In this document: one piece after another, positions 43,640-56,159 of the stretch
Layout: the number at the start of each line of letters is the position of its first letter
How positions within the stretch are numbered: the stretch's first letter is position 1
Source of the DNA: Nephrocerus scutellatus
Taxonomy: Eukaryota > Arthropoda > Insecta > Diptera > Pipunculidae
Assembly (NCBI GenBank): GCA_947095585.1
Contig: OX352761.1
Span: 20,785,277-20,849,276, forward strand
Direction: 5' to 3'
DNA: 64,000 nt
The notes under the pieces: model-generated
Databases searched by the model: none
The model's input: only the letters and a program-made list of their open reading frames with translations
What the model was told of the DNA's origin: nothing
Translations under genes and position numbers: made by a program

Positions 43640-44160
43640 ATAGGTAGGTAGGTAGAGTGGTGGTCCACGCTGTACTTGCGAGGTCCTCAATTAGCGCTAG
43701 TGTGCGCCATTTTGATGCCACAAAACTCGAGGGATCTAGCATGGATGAGGACAGGGTTTAAATCCAGCCTGTAGCGTTCAGGTATGAGATCAAGTCGATG
43801 AACCTGTAAACTGAGAGCTCTTTCAGGTCGTAGAAAAATGGTTTATCTAAAATGCGGTGTCTTGACCCTGCTACTTGCCGGACTCTGCAGCTGTCAGGAA
43901 GTGTATGAGAGTTTCTTTCTCATTTTAATATTTGCAACTTCTGCAGAAGTTGTTGTGCGGTATACCCAACTTAGCAGCATAACTGCCCACAGGCCAGTGG
44001 CCAGTGCTGATAGCCACAACTCTGGAAATATCCTTCCGTGTTCTGGATAACAGCTCGGTGGTTCTCTTTTTGCTGTAGGATGGCCATATCGATCTTGATA
44101 TGGCGCAGTTCGACAGACTGCTCCACCTGAGCTGTGACTTAGTATAAAAAAAACAACCCA
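43640..44160 (-). pseudogene. I/LOA-type LINE C-terminal tail and 3' end
   Basis: The minus strand reads TTELLSRTRKDISRVVAIST, GHWPVGSYAAKLGIPHNNFC, RSCK, the zinc-tail region after RNase H, then a frameshifted stretch with FFYDLKELSVYRFIDL. It ends near 43640-43665 in a short (CTAC) repeat read on the minus strand. Only the 3' part of the element is present. Another LINE fragment with RNase H is at 45000-45290. Confidence 0.75.
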
Positions 44161-44164
44161 TAAA

Positions 44165-44985
44165 AATACAAATTTTTCATGTAAATTCTCTAATAAGAGA
44201 TGGGTATGTGTTAAAATTTGAAGAAAATCGAGCTAATTTTTAAAAAATTTATTTGGGCACCCCTCGGACCTCAGGGCCCCACTCCAAAAACTTTACAAAA
44301 ACTGTTGTCTATCGCAGGTACACATGTGTATTAAATTTGAAGAGAATCGGGTTAATTTTTTAAAGAAAGTTATGGGGCCCCACGAACCCGGGCCCGGGGT
44401 CTTCAAATTTTTTACAAAAAGTGTTGTCTATCGGAGATACACATGTGTATTAAATTTGAAGAAAATCGGGTTAATTTTTTTAAAAAAAGTTATAGGGCCC
44501 CACGAACCCGGGCCCGGGGTCTCCAAATTTTTTACAAAAAGTGTTGTCTATCGGAGATACACATGTGTATTAAATTTAAAGAAAATCGGGTTAATTTTTT
44601 TGAAAAAAAGTTATGGGGCCCCACGAACCCGGGCCCGGGGTCTCCAAATTTTTTACAAAAAGTATTGTCTATCGGAGATACACATGTGTATTAAATTTGA
44701 AGAAAATCGGGATAATTTTTTTAAAAAAAGTTATGGGGCCCCACGAACCCGCGCCCGGGGTCTCCAAAATTTTTACAAGAAGTGTTGTATATCAGAGATA
44801 CACATGTGTATAAAATTTGAAGAAAATCGAGTAAAATTTTGTAAAATATTTGTATGGGAGCCCCCCGACCCCGAGGTCCGAGGGGCCTCAACTTTTAATA
44901 GAAAGTATTGTCTCCGGAAATACACATGTGTGCAAAATTTTAATAAAATCGGGCCTTGGGAGAATGGGTTAATATAGAGAATTTA
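44165..44985 (+). mobile_element. TIR-bounded element built of six 120-bp monomers
   Basis: The left end TTTTTCATGTAAATTCTCTA (44177-44196) and the right end TAATATAGAGAATTTAAAAA (44970-44989) carry the inverted words AAATTCTCTA and TAGAGAATTT. Between them the landmark GTTGTCTATCGGAGATACAC recurs at about 44302, 44420, 44540, 44663, 44783 and 44906. The middle four monomers are close to identical, with a GGGGCCCCACGAACCCGGGC block, while the outer ones are diverged. A frame stays open for 217 codons across the array, but it changes motif from monomer to monomer and is not regarded as a gene. Confidence 0.8.
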
Positions 44986-44989
44986 AAAA

Positions 44990-45290
44990 GGAGAGAATTT
45001 GTTCCTTGACTGAGCCCATTGAACAGCTAACATTCTTCATAGAGCCAGTGTCCATAGCGACGCCCATCTTAGCCAATTCGTCCGCCCTCTCATTACCCTC
45101 TATATTACTGTGCCCCGGCACATACGGGACCAACAATTCACCCAAGTCTCGGATCCATAAGTAAGCACTAGTATGACCATTGTCTTACACATCAGCTGCT
45201 TAAATGTTATGCCTAAGTTCATGAAGAGTCTAAAACAGGCATTTTTAGTGATTTTGATCTTTTGTGGGAGTGTTTTGGCAGCTTACTTTT
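44990..45290 (-). pseudogene. LINE RT-RNase H fragment
   Basis: The minus strand reads NACFRLFMNLGITF, VILVLTYGSETW (end of RT), then jumps to VPGHSNIEGNERADELAK (RNase H, last catalytic Asp) and AMDTGSMKN. Most of RNase H is deleted between the two. The fragment is inactive. Confidence 0.75.
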
Positions 45291-48029
45291 AGGTTTGCAA
45301 ACAACAATACAAAGAGAGGAGAGATGTCAGTACGTTACTGTCGATAATATACCCGATAAATGTGGAAGCTTTATATTGCTAGATGGAGCTGGCAAGTTAG
45401 AGAAATTGAGTACTAGATAGCTCTGAGCTCGCAAAGAAGTGAATTTGACACTCTTGACTAGTCAAACATTTCTTTGAATTTGTAAAATTTTGAGGATTTT
45501 TTCGATTTCATTTTTTATACAGTATTAGTAAATATGATATACAAATGAACTGTCAACAATAATATGTTGTAAGCTTACATTTAAGAAACTTTCACCTTCC
45601 TTAAGATGACACTCAAAAACTTTAAGTGCTCACCCTTATTCGGACTTCTATTCTAATTGTAGAATCGTATGAGCTTAAAGTTTTATTCGAGTAACTTTTT
45701 TAAATTCCGATATTCGAACGAATAAAAAGATAATTTTCGAGTGAATTCAACAAACTGTCAAAATCAATTGTTTCGTCTTTTGATTGACAATTTGCCAGAT
45801 TGTTGTCCCTATATTCTGACTATTTTCTCATTTCAATTCATTCGAAACAGCATATATAGCAAAAGAAGAATGAAAATTGAATTTCGAATGCAATAATATA
45901 TATTTCGAATTCGAATAACTTTCGTTTCGATTCTAATATCAAAATAAGTTTGACAAGATGGCGCTAAGCTGTCAAATGGAAGTGAAATGAAAGTGCATTT
46001 GTTTAAGATTCGATAAGTACTATTAGCGTTGCTTCGAATAAAATGAAAGAAAAGACGGTTTTAGGAAACTTGAATATGAAATGCGAGCTTTGAACATTGT
46101 GATGTCAAATTAACGAACAATAATGGACCGGTCAGCGATCTTTGGATCCACGAACTAAACCAAAGCATTCTACCGGCTATTGTTGTACCGGTATTGTGAA
46201 TTCTGAACCTCCGCGTTCGAGAGGAAACTTTTTTGTAGAACAATTGCTGAAGACGTATTCCACAGGCGTGAGTTTTTTTGGTTACTCGAAAAATGTATTT
46301 ACTCTTTTTGACAGTGACTTTTTATGATCAATTAGAGCATTAAAAAAGTTTTCGGGTACCTACTAAAATTCACGATTGAGGAATCCGGCCACTGGCCTTT
46401 GGTGTTAGACAAAATTCGTTAAAAATCCCTATTGAAGCCGTAAACCCAGAAATCCGGACTTAATAGTAGTAAGCTAGTTGTAAACACCTTGAGCAACTTC
46501 AAAATTAGCAATCTCTCGACAAATCTCAATAAAAAAATGAAAATATCAAATCAACTACTAAATAAAAAGGTGTCCCTTGTAACAACAAAATTTAATGCAA
46601 ATTACATACATCAGACATATAAACATTTTGCAGATAGCGTTTAGTAAACAACGCTCTGGGGCAAAAGAAATTATTATCAGAAGAGCGAGGACGCTCATTT
46701 GGCCTCGATAATATAATTGCATTATACATGGCATTATTAATTGCAAATTAATATTCATGTGTTAAGTTAATTTTTTCCCCCTTTTTTATAAGATAATTGA
46801 ACGTGGTGTTTATGATAAGAGCATCAGTATCAATGGCGCGGGCGCACAATTAGTGTCTTTAGCACAGCGGCTATCTTACAAAGTCTCTTGGCATGTGTAT
46901 GAGCGTATGTGCTATGTTTATGGCATGTGGAACAACATGCGAAATATGAACGTTTTTTTTGTCGATGCCGGCAATTGATATTGTTCCCGGTTATTTATTA
47001 CTTAAAAATACATTTTTACTTCGGTTAAAAAAAAACCGAAATATGAAAAATTACTCTGGAGAAAAAAAGCATAAAATTGAGGTACCTCAAAAACGTGTTT
47101 TCTCGTCGTTTAATTAACTGTCGGACCCGTTTTGGAATCTAAAAACAAAATTGTCCATCGGGATGGATGTGGGATGTTCTCGGCATAGCGCAAGACCGGA
47201 AAATCAAAATTATTTTTATGTACGAGTGGGAAATAGCTTACCTCACCAAAAAGTTAGCTTTTCGCTCGAACTGCTGACTTGAATCTCTGATGTAAACTAT
47301 TTTATCAGTTTCGTAAAGTGCTTACCAACCATTTGACTCTTTTTTGAGGCCTGAACGTCATTGATGTCTGGTCCTCCCATACAAATTGACTGCCGCCAAG
47401 AGTTTAGGGATGACACACTTGGTTAACCTTAACATCGACTCGAAATCGGGACCTGTGGCGGGATTCTTAGCTGTAGGCCAGGACCTGACTGCGGTTTTAT
47501 GGCTCTAAATATGATCATGGTATATAAAGATATCTAAAGTGACTAGTTATCGCCCATTGGTCGAAATTCGACCGTCTCTCTGTACTCTATGCTACCCTCC
47601 ACAAGGTCACTGGTCCGCCCCACCCACCATCCACCCACTCCCTCGCCCTACACCACCCATCCCCAACCACCCAACACCACTGTATTTCTGTTCTACCAAA
47701 AATTTGAACGTTGAACTCTTAGAAACTGCTCTAAACGCTAAAATAACCGATAATAGATAACTTAGATAAATAGATAACTTAATAGCTACCAAAAAAAAGA
47801 AAATCGGTTAACAAACAGGAGAAAATGGTTCTTAACTGTTTTGCCTTTGCCTATTTATATATAGATAGTCCCTGATACCATACTTTCGCTGAAAATGTTA
47901 ATTTCCGAAATCTATAAATATATAGCACTCAGAAGGAAGCGATCAACCATCTTCACTTGTAAGGTTTTTTCCTTTGTATTTTTTTCACTCTCTATAGAGT
48001 ATTGGTATTTAGTCGGTTCACTTATTTTC
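45291..48029. other. No gene recognised
   Basis: A TTCGAAT/ATTCGAA-rich part lies at 45700-45930. Frames at 46061-46327 and 46558-46758 show no known domain. At 47590-47690 the sequence is C-rich (CCACCCA words). A palindromic TTTTCGGTTAAAAAAAAACC block lies at 47018-47040. Nothing here supports a gene. Confidence 0.4.
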
Positions 48030-49065
48030 TCTCTTCCGCTGTTTTCTCTCTCTCTCTCTCTCTCTCTGTTTTCTATATTGCTCTATTGTTTACTCTGTCT
48101 GTCTTTTCTGTCTCTCTGTTATATATTTCTTGCTCACGTTATCTCTTTATCCGTTTCTCTTGGATTCTCTCTCTCCCTCTATATATATTTCTCTCTCTAT
48201 ATTTCTCTCTTTCTATGTATCCTCTTTTTTTTTTCTCTATATATGTTTCTCTCTGTTTATCTATTTTCGGTTTGCTCGCTGTCTCTGTTTTTTTATCTAC
48301 ACGTGGTCTCTCTTTGTTTTCGTCATTGTTTTCTCTCTTTCTTTTTTCTCTCTGTTACATCAATCTCTGCTATATCTATCTGTATGTTTTATCTGGCTCT
48401 GTTATTTTTCTCGTTGTGTTCTCCCTTTCGCTATCTGTTCTCTCATTTATATCTGTCTCTGTTATTTATCTCTTTGTATTCTCTCACTCGCTATCTCTCG
48501 GTCTTCGATCTGTCTGTTCTCTCTCAATATATATATGTTCTCTATCGATATATCGGTTCTCTCTCGATCACTCTCTTCTCTCTTGATCCCCCAGTTCTCC
48601 TTCGATTTCTATGTTCTCTCTCGATCTCTCTTGATCTCTCTCGATCTCTCAGCTTTCTCTTGATCCCTCTGTTCTCACTCGATCTCTCTGTGTTGTTTCG
48701 ATATCTCTTTTTTCTCTCGATCTTTCTTCTCTCTCCCTCGATATTTCTGCTCTCTCTCGATTCTCTCTGTTCTCACTCGATCGCTTTGCTCTATCGGTCT
48801 TTCTGTCCTCTTTCAGTCTCTTTATTCTATCTCGCTCTCTTTTATGTCTTCTTTCCGTTTCTTTCTTGCTCTCTCCGTGTTTCTCTCTTGCTCTCTCCGT
48901 GTTTCTCTCTTGCTCTCTCCGTGTTTCTCTCTTGCTATTTTCGTGTTTCTCTCGCTCTCTCCCGGTCTCTATGTTTTCTCTCGTTTTCTCTCTTATCTCT
49001 CACTTTCACTGTTCTCTCTTATGCTTCCTTTTCTCGCTCTCTCTCTCTGTCCCATTCTATGTCTT
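48030..49065. repeat. 1-kb degenerate TC-rich tract
   Basis: This is almost all pyrimidine on the plus strand. It is (TC)n at 48045-48068, then degenerate units such as GTTCTCTCTCGATCTCTC and, near 48880-48950, TCTTGCTCTCTCCGTGTTTC repeated three times. It holds open a 402-codon frame rich in Ser, Leu and Phe plus overlapping frames, all explained by the repeat. On the minus strand it is GAGA-rich, the kind of sequence bound by GAGA factor in flies, but function is not shown. Confidence 0.85.
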
Positions 49066-49339
49066 TTAATCTTTGCTTGTTGCATTTTCAATCTCAACTT
49101 TAAAGACGGTATCCGTAGTATTCTTTCTCATATTTGTTATCAACATTTATGTTAGGGTCTTGTATTTTGGGTTTGCTTGGCAAAAAGTGGGCGTTTTACT
49201 TATTGAATGAAACTAATTGAAGTGAGCCTTGCTAATATTTTCAACTGTGCACTTGACGAGTATCCCCGAGCTTATTGAATTGTCTTCGGATGAATGTTGT
49301 TTTTCTTTATGCTTCTTATTGAGACCCCGCTGTATCAAT
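49066..49339. other. Spacer
   Basis: No feature is recognised between the TC tract and the Helitron copy. Confidence 0.4.
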
Positions 49340-49671
49340 AAAATGCCGTTTTCCATGGGATTTATGTATGAACTCGCCCATAACTCACGATTCGAACACG
49401 TTATAGGCGAAAACGCCATTATGGCAATCGATCACAACATTAGTTTTACCTTTTAAAAGGTAAATCATATGTAACAATTTTGGGTCAATGGCAAGTAAGT
49501 GGGTGGAATCAATAGTGTGCGGTGGTTTTAGTGGGGGAACGGTCAGTTTGGTTGGGTCATTAGGGTGTAAGGGCAACCAGACAACGCCTGTTATTTTAGC
49601 TTTTAGTGGGTCTAAACGGTGTCTTTGGTGGGGGTTGGCGGGTCACGGGTAACACAGGGGCTAACAACTAG
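49340..49671 (+). mobile_element. Helitron copy, 5'-truncated
   Basis: Shares GCCGTTTTCCATGGGATTTA, TGTGCGGTGGTTT, GGCA(A/G)CCAGACAACGCC and TTTTAGCTTTT(A/G)GTGGGTC with the Helitron at 26220-26590. It ends CTAACAACTAG (49661-49671) followed by T. Before the end, GGGTCACGGGTAACACAGGG is GC-rich. The first 120 bp of the family are missing, and an unrelated block (GCCCATAACTCACG to GTAACAATTTTGGG) is present that copy 1 lacks or has lost. Confidence 0.75.
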
Positions 49672-51060
49672 TACCTTATACAAAATATTCAGTTTGACAT
49701 AAATGTGATTGGACTTGAAGGGCATAATTTGGGATGTTGATGCTTCTTTGTAATGGTTATGGCCAATACGGAGTTCCTTAGGGCTGAAGATTGTGTTTAA
49801 AAAAAACCTTCTGATGATGTCAACATAAAAACAATAACAAATTAAGACTCATGTAACAAAAATCGTAATACATAGCACACAAAACTGGTGATATCAAACG
49901 AAATAGTCGTAGTTTGCTAGATGTAAACAACAAAACAATTCTGTTTGGTTATTTTATAATTATTTAAATTTTTTCTGTTGGCTAATATTAATACAGAACT
50001 GTAATTGCACTATGACTATACTTCATTGCATACACGCTCATTTACATTTTTGCATTTTGAACAGTTGCCAATGCTGTTGTTGCAGTTCTAACATTTTACG
50101 ATACAAATCTGTATGGCCAGCAATTAACATTTGCATAACCAATCGAAGCAATTTCAAGTTATACTGTCACCTTAATAATAATAAAAACAAAAACAAATAC
50201 CTTCTAGTATGTTGTGTATTTAAATTCTTTCTATTTAGTATGGGTTAGTGTTTATTTATAGATAGTAGTTGTACGTAATTGTTACGTAATGAAAACAAAG
50301 TGCCGAGCCCCTTTTTCACCCGTTCACTACAAAACCTACTAAACAATTACACAATAATTGTATAAATAAATGTATTGTTTGTACCATTCATTATAAACAA
50401 ATGAAGTACTAAATATGTACTGTGTTTACGTTTTCACCACTCGAACTGTGATCTCTGGCTGTCTGCATTCGAGAGTCGCGAGATTGGAGAGTCTCGACTC
50501 GAGAGCATTCGATATATCGTTCTGTAAACCTAATACCAAGCAACAAGCACGATGTTTGTTATGTTTTCGAGTTCAAAGTATTATTGTTTGTTGTTTTTTT
50601 TTTAGAGTTGTTGTTCTATTATAGTTTGAGCAATGTTCTCCAAAAATTCCTACACATAAATGAAGAAGAAGTAATTATCTTGCTAAAAAGACAAAGTCCT
50701 TACTTTATTTACCTCCATTCCATTCTGTCAAATGGCCTTTGTTCCTTCTTTATTTTTCTGTTATAATTAGTTAATTAAATTAAGTTCTTGATTGAAGGGA
50801 TATCTTTAATAAAGGCGACATGATGATGGCACCGCACAGACACACACCACATCCACCCTGTAACTGAATAGCCAGGATGTTAATTAATCGAATTTCCAAT
50901 TCAATTTTCAATTCCCCAACGAACGAGGCGGTCTTTTTTTATATTTACATTTATAACAGATACATACTTACGATTGAATTGAATGATACAAAAATATTAT
51001 TAAGAAAAGTCTGTTATTTAGCCATCGAAATACCATACAAAAATATTGTTATTTACATAT
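49672..51060. other. No gene recognised
   Basis: AT-rich sequence. Short frames at 50012-50248, 50415-50624 and 50877-51131 show no known domain. GAGAGTCGCGAGATTGGAGAGTCTCGACTC near 50470-50500 is locally self-complementary (GAGTCTCGACTC). Nothing else is seen. Confidence 0.4.
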
Positions 51061-51533
51061 TGTTACGAAACTTAGGTTTACTTGAGTTCGTAATGGATTT
51101 TGCAAATAAAAATACAACACAAGTTCATTAATTCACAAATCACAACTTTAATTAACAAAAAGCAAAAGTTCACAAATTTACACTACTGTGATTACTTATT
51201 AACTTATAACACTTATATTTCACAACTATTCACTAAGGCGATTGCTCTATCTGCTTGCAAGTACATTTGGAGTAGTGTGGCTGGTTCCAAATAATAACTA
51301 ACTTAACTTCAAAAATTTTGTTCTATTTATACCAAATCCACAGTTTCGCGAAGGTTCTATTCTAGCGGACCATCTAGCAAATACTAGAATATACTGGTAA
51401 ATTCCTATATAAAACTTACCATATAAAACTACATATAAATTCAACTAAATACATGGTACACGAAAGTATCAGTACATATTGCTATAATTTTATATAAAGT
51501 TCTCCGCATGATCTTATATACGAGCTCCCAACA
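51061..51533 (-). mobile_element. Solo LTR, 473 bp
   Basis: Read on the minus strand it starts TGTTGGGAGCTCG and ends AAACTTAGGTTTCGTAACA's reverse layout (plus strand TGTTACGAAAC at 51061), so it has TGTT...AACA inverted ends. It contains a TATA box, TATAAATA (51331-51324), downstream of a TTCGCGAAACTG block, then an A/T-rich leader with TTAATTAAAG as a possible polyadenylation signal. Flanks are ATAT and ATAC, an imperfect 4-bp duplication. No second LTR, primer-binding site or gag/pol lies nearby, so it is best read as a solo LTR of a Gypsy-type retrotransposon. Confidence 0.7.
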
Positions 51534-51689
51534 ATACTACTGAGCCCAAAAATATGCAACGAAAGCTTTCTAAATACATTTTAATACAAAGCAAGGGTGG
51601 GATATTAAAACAGTTTATTTTTCAAAAACGCATAATAATCTAATAACCTAAGATTCTATGAAAGTGATCATCCTCCTATCTTCTTTTTC
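51534..51689. other. Spacer between LTR and RTE LINE
   Basis: No feature is recognised. Confidence 0.4.
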
Positions 51690-53605
51690 TTCTTTCTTTC
51701 CTTTACTCCGCGGGGGAGCATAGGGCTTCTACAAACGCCCGCCAACGAACTCGATTTAACGCCTGAGGTTTCAAGAGACGCCACTCGGTCCCCTGGGATC
51801 TTGCTTCCTCTTCTATTGTCCTTTTTCATGTCTTGCTAGGACGGCCAACTCGACGGCTTCCTTGTGGATTCCAGTCGAGCGCTAGTTTCGTAATGTCGTC
51901 CGCTGGCTTTCTCAAAGTGTGGCCAATCCAGCTCCATTTTCGTCGTCTGATGGTAAGCGCGATTGCTTCCTGCTGTGTAACTCTCCGCAAGTCTTGATTG
52001 GTGATAATGTCCGGCCATCTTATTCTCAGTATCCTCCTTAAGCACTTGTTGACGAAAACTTGGAGGCGCGTCGCAAATTGACTCTGTGACTTTCCACGTT
52101 TCGCAGCCATACAAGAGTACTGAGAGAACGTTAGATCTGAAGATCATTAGCTTTAGATTCCGGGAGATATGCGAGGAGTTCCAGATATTATTTAGCATAC
52201 TATAGGAGTGTCACGCCTTGTTTACACGAGAGCACACATCCGAGTCAGCACCACCATTTTTTGACATCCAGCTGCCCAAATAACAAAACTTATCAACTTC
52301 CTCTATCTGATGTCCGTCAATCGAGAGATCACATGTTCCACTAGCGTTAACGCGAAGTAGTTCTGTTTTTGAGACGTTAATTTTTAAACCCACTTTGTTA
52401 GCGTGGAGTTCTAGTGAGTTTAATTTTCGATCCATGTCACCTAGCGATTGTGATAGGAGACAGATATCATCGGCATAGTCTAGGTATACATCCGCGCTAA
52501 TGCGCTAATGGATTGGCGTTCACGAATGGTATTCCATGTGCTATCTGATATCCATTCTTTTCTAGTTTGGTCGGGATAGCCTAAAACGGATAAGGCTGCT
52601 TCCGTATACGCATTTACTGTTTTCTCCCATTTAGACTCTAGGGTTTGGGGCTGTATCTCAGAGAGAGACTGTTGTACGCGGGATACATATTGCAGTTTCA
52701 CATCTGGGTCTTTCAGTGCTGCTACAGCTGGCTTTCTCGTTATTTGACTTCGTGTGACTGAGTGGACCGCGAGCTTCAACCGCAGACTGCCAACCACAAG
52801 GTGGTGGTCGCTGTAGACGTCGGCTGCTCTTCGGTTTCTAACGTCCAGCAAAGATGATCGCCACTTGCGGCTTTTAGCGATGTGATCAATCTGGTTGTTG
52901 TACATGTGATCAGGAGAGGTCCATGTGGAATTGTGGAAGTTTTTGTGGGAAAAAATGGTGCCACCATCAATGACTAGGCTGTGATCAGAACATAGCTCAG
53001 CAAACCTTTCGCCGTTGTTATTCATAGAACCAAGGCCGTGTTTTCCCATGACATGTTCCCCATCACTGTTGTCGCTGCCTACCTTTGCGTTAAGGTCACC
53101 CATCCAAATAACGATGTCGCTCTTCCGTAGTTTATCTAATGAATTATTTAGACGCAAGTAAAACTAGTCTTTTTCTTCAGAGGTGGCTTGTTCTGTTGGT
53201 GCGTAAACTTCAACAAACACGACCTGTCGAACAGCAGATTTAAATCTTGCAATAATAATTCTATCGGATATTGCTCGCCAGTCCTGTAACGATATTCTTG
53301 CCGCTTTAGAGAGTAGAAATCCCACCTCCATTGGCATGGTGTTCTCCTGCAGGATTACCCGAAAAAATTAGAAACTCGCCGTTGGATGTTCGTTTTTCCC
53401 CTACTCCAGGCCATCTCACCTCACTAAGACCAAGAATCTCTAGATGGTATTTACGAAATTCCTTTATTAATTGAGCAAGCGTTGTTGTCTTGACGAGCGT
53501 GCGAATGTTCCAAGTTCGAAAACGTGTCCTTTTCCGTGGTCCAAAGGTCAATGTTGATAAATTCGATACGTATCCGAGGCTTGTATTAGTTTCAAGAATC
53601 AATTA
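51690..53605 (-). pseudogene. RTE-clade LINE, about 1.9 kb, RT core deleted
   Basis: The minus strand runs as follows: RTRFRTWNIRTLVKTTTLAQ and EILGLSEVRWPG (endonuclease start), a short frameshift, SDIVIWMGDLNAKVGSDN, AELCSDHSLVIDGGT, WTSPDHMYNNQIDHI and YSDHHLVVGSL (the endonuclease SDH motif), then linker to WISDSTWNTI. At about 52480 it skips to the RT thumb: KVGLKINVSKTELL, EVDKFCYLGSWMSKNGG, then LLYGCETW and RRKWSWIGHTLRKP with LDWNPQGSRRVGRP. The palm with the YADD box is missing. The 3' end at about 51690 has a GGATGA-type tail. Domain order and wording are RTE-clade. A shorter relative is at 38158-39165. Confidence 0.9.
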
Positions 53606-56159
53606 ATTCAGTTGAGTGGTGATTGGCCAACCGCAACCTAGGTCGTCAACATCCTATAATCTTCTTGTAATCATCTTAAGACAATCAAATCTAATGGATT
53701 TAGATAGTTTCGTTGTGTATCCCACAAAACCTTCTCCGTAAATCATCCTAAACTGATCCTTAGATGTTATGAACTTTTTGTGTAATCCTCTCAAATTCAT
53801 CCTATCTATAAAGATCCCATTATCGTACTATAAATGTCTTATAATCATACGCGTATTGTAATCGTTTTATAACCCTAAACGCTAAAGTGATCGTTAGATT
53901 TTATGATAATTTTGTTATAATCATAGTCATCCCATTTACGTTGAAACTTCAACGCCACAGAGACGGAAATACTTTTTTGCGATTAAACAACTATTTGGCA
54001 GATGTATGTCATATAATAATATATTAAATTGCTAATTATTTCCGTCAATTACCGTTCGTATGAATATCCGTGGAAATAACGCAAAACGGTAGTATGTCTG
54101 AAGCATATTTTCGTCCTTGAATTATCATTTATTACAAATGCACACACAAATCAATTTTGCCACCCACTACTACATTTCTATAATTTTCTTCATTTATTAT
54201 ATTCTGCTATACCTGAACGCTAATTTTGGTTGAAGGAGGAGGAGAGTCTGAAATACTAGGAATTGTTTTCCGTTTCAGTGGTTCTGATATCCACAACAAT
54301 TTGCATTTCGTACGAATAACAACACAAGATTATAATGTGTGCACACCGCCGACAAGGACATCATCGTATCGTATCCTCCAAGTAAACGAGATTATAAATA
54401 AATTGTCTAGAACAGCAGCCACATAAATTGTCGTCGCCCCAAGTATATTTGCATTTCAATTAAATTTTCAAAATAAAATTATTGCCAGCTGCCAATTGTC
54501 TCTGACTTCTTTGACTCCGTTGCTTGCACTCTTGCTGTAATTTTTTATGGGTATATCTGTTGAATCTTGCTGCTCCTTTCCCATACCTGTAAATGTGCTA
54601 CACTGACTGACTGACTTTCCCAGCCAAGTAACGACCGGATGTTTTGTTGTTAAAGACAATCTCGCAGGATGTCATATCCTTTCCTGTTGCATCATTGACC
54701 TCTGATAAACAACACACGACTATGAAGTTTCTCTTTCATGTTGTGTGCAACAATGGAGTCGATGACGTACGCTTGTGCTTTAAGCATTCACGTACGAGTA
54801 TCTATCAAATAGGAGATGCATGAGCGGAAATACAACTTAAAAGTTTAAAGCTTTCTTTTCAAGGATTCCGCCCTTACGCTAGAAAACTGGGTCACAGAGA
54901 AAGCTCAAACAATACACATTAACAAATCAAGGTTAATTCAAGGTCTTTGTGCATCAGTTTTTTACTGTCAAGGATGAAGGTTGCCGCCGGCGAGGCTACA
55001 TAATACGTTCCTTGTTAAAGGGTAAACAGTCTTTGATGGATTTCTTTGCATGCATTACTATTGGGTATCCGGATTTTTTTGTCCTGTCTTGTCGGTTATA
55101 CCAGAAATGCTTTATTCCCTCTAAGGATGCTGGTTACTTTGATAAGTTATGAAGGCTTTGTTGGAGTTCAGCAAATGTGCACATATTTCTGGTCTCATAG
55201 TGTGAGTCTACAATTGCCCTGAAAATGTAAAAAGATAGCTCTACTTCGACTTCATACTTCACTATCTTAATTGTTGGATCAACTCTTACTTACGGTTACT
55301 ACTTCGATTAAGTGCATCTCTTGTGGTATCCTGTACGTATGTACATGGTATACAAAGTACAATGTACATACATGAAATGTCTTTGGATTAACGTGAACAC
55401 CGCCAACATAGGGTATAAATCCACGGTCCTCTTCGGACACGGTTAAGTTATACGACAATCAACGTCCATCTTAGACAGATGTGCCATTAATAACTCATTT
55501 TAGAGTTATTCCTTTCCGATATTGGGTTCACGACAACCGGTTGTGATATGCAACTCTACAGACGGTACATCATCACACCAGTAACATCAGGAGGTACCAC
55601 TGATGAACCAAAGAATTTGCTAACACCAGGGGTTTCCCTTATAAACCACCGGCCACTACGTAGGTAAAGCCCAGAACGAAACTGGGTCCTCAACCAAAAG
55701 TTTGCCCAGACTCAGCTTACCTCCAAGGAGATCAACCTAATCTGTGGGCGGAACCAAGTGCCGTAGTACCAACGCGATATTGTTAAGATCTGCCTCAGCT
55801 CGTTCAGTATGAGTGCCTGGGCGAAGCAAAGCTAACCCTGCCAGCACATCGTCCGGCACCTCGAGCCCCATCATTTGTCACTAGGATAGCATGCTATTGT
55901 AGGCCGCCTAGGATAGGAACTATTCCAGGCACATCACGGTCCAGCAGTATACGACCAGGCTGCTAAATATGAAGACAGTGCCGATACTAGACATTATAAA
56001 TACTAGCAGCCTTCGCAAAGTAAGATGCAGCGGTCCCCACGGGGGAATGAATTTTGAAATTTAAAGTAATGCAATCCCTTTAACTGTCTCGGGTCAGTTG
56101 CAGCAGCCGATAACAGCGTGGAACAACCGCACGGTTGCTTAAAACCAACAAAGCCCACT
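53606..56159. other. No gene recognised
   Basis: The stretch 53606-54480 is AT-rich with many ATAATC words. 55400-56060 is noticeably richer in G+C and could be the 5' non-coding or ORF1 part of a LINE, but I recognise no motif. Frames at 54226-54426 and 54949-55152 have no known domain. Confidence 0.35.

Noticed and set aside
44324..44977. 217-codon plus-strand open frame with repeated motifs
   Set aside because: It arises because the monomer is close to 120 bp, a multiple of three. The reading switches between frames of the monomer, and all frames contain long open stretches.
47895..49103. 402-codon plus-strand open frame
   Set aside because: It lies over the TC-rich tract, has Ser/Leu/Phe-rich low-complexity content, and two other frames are open over the same DNA.
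50460..50505. GAGAGTC/GACTC palindromic cluster as a regulatory site
   Set aside because: Short and imperfect, with no supporting context.
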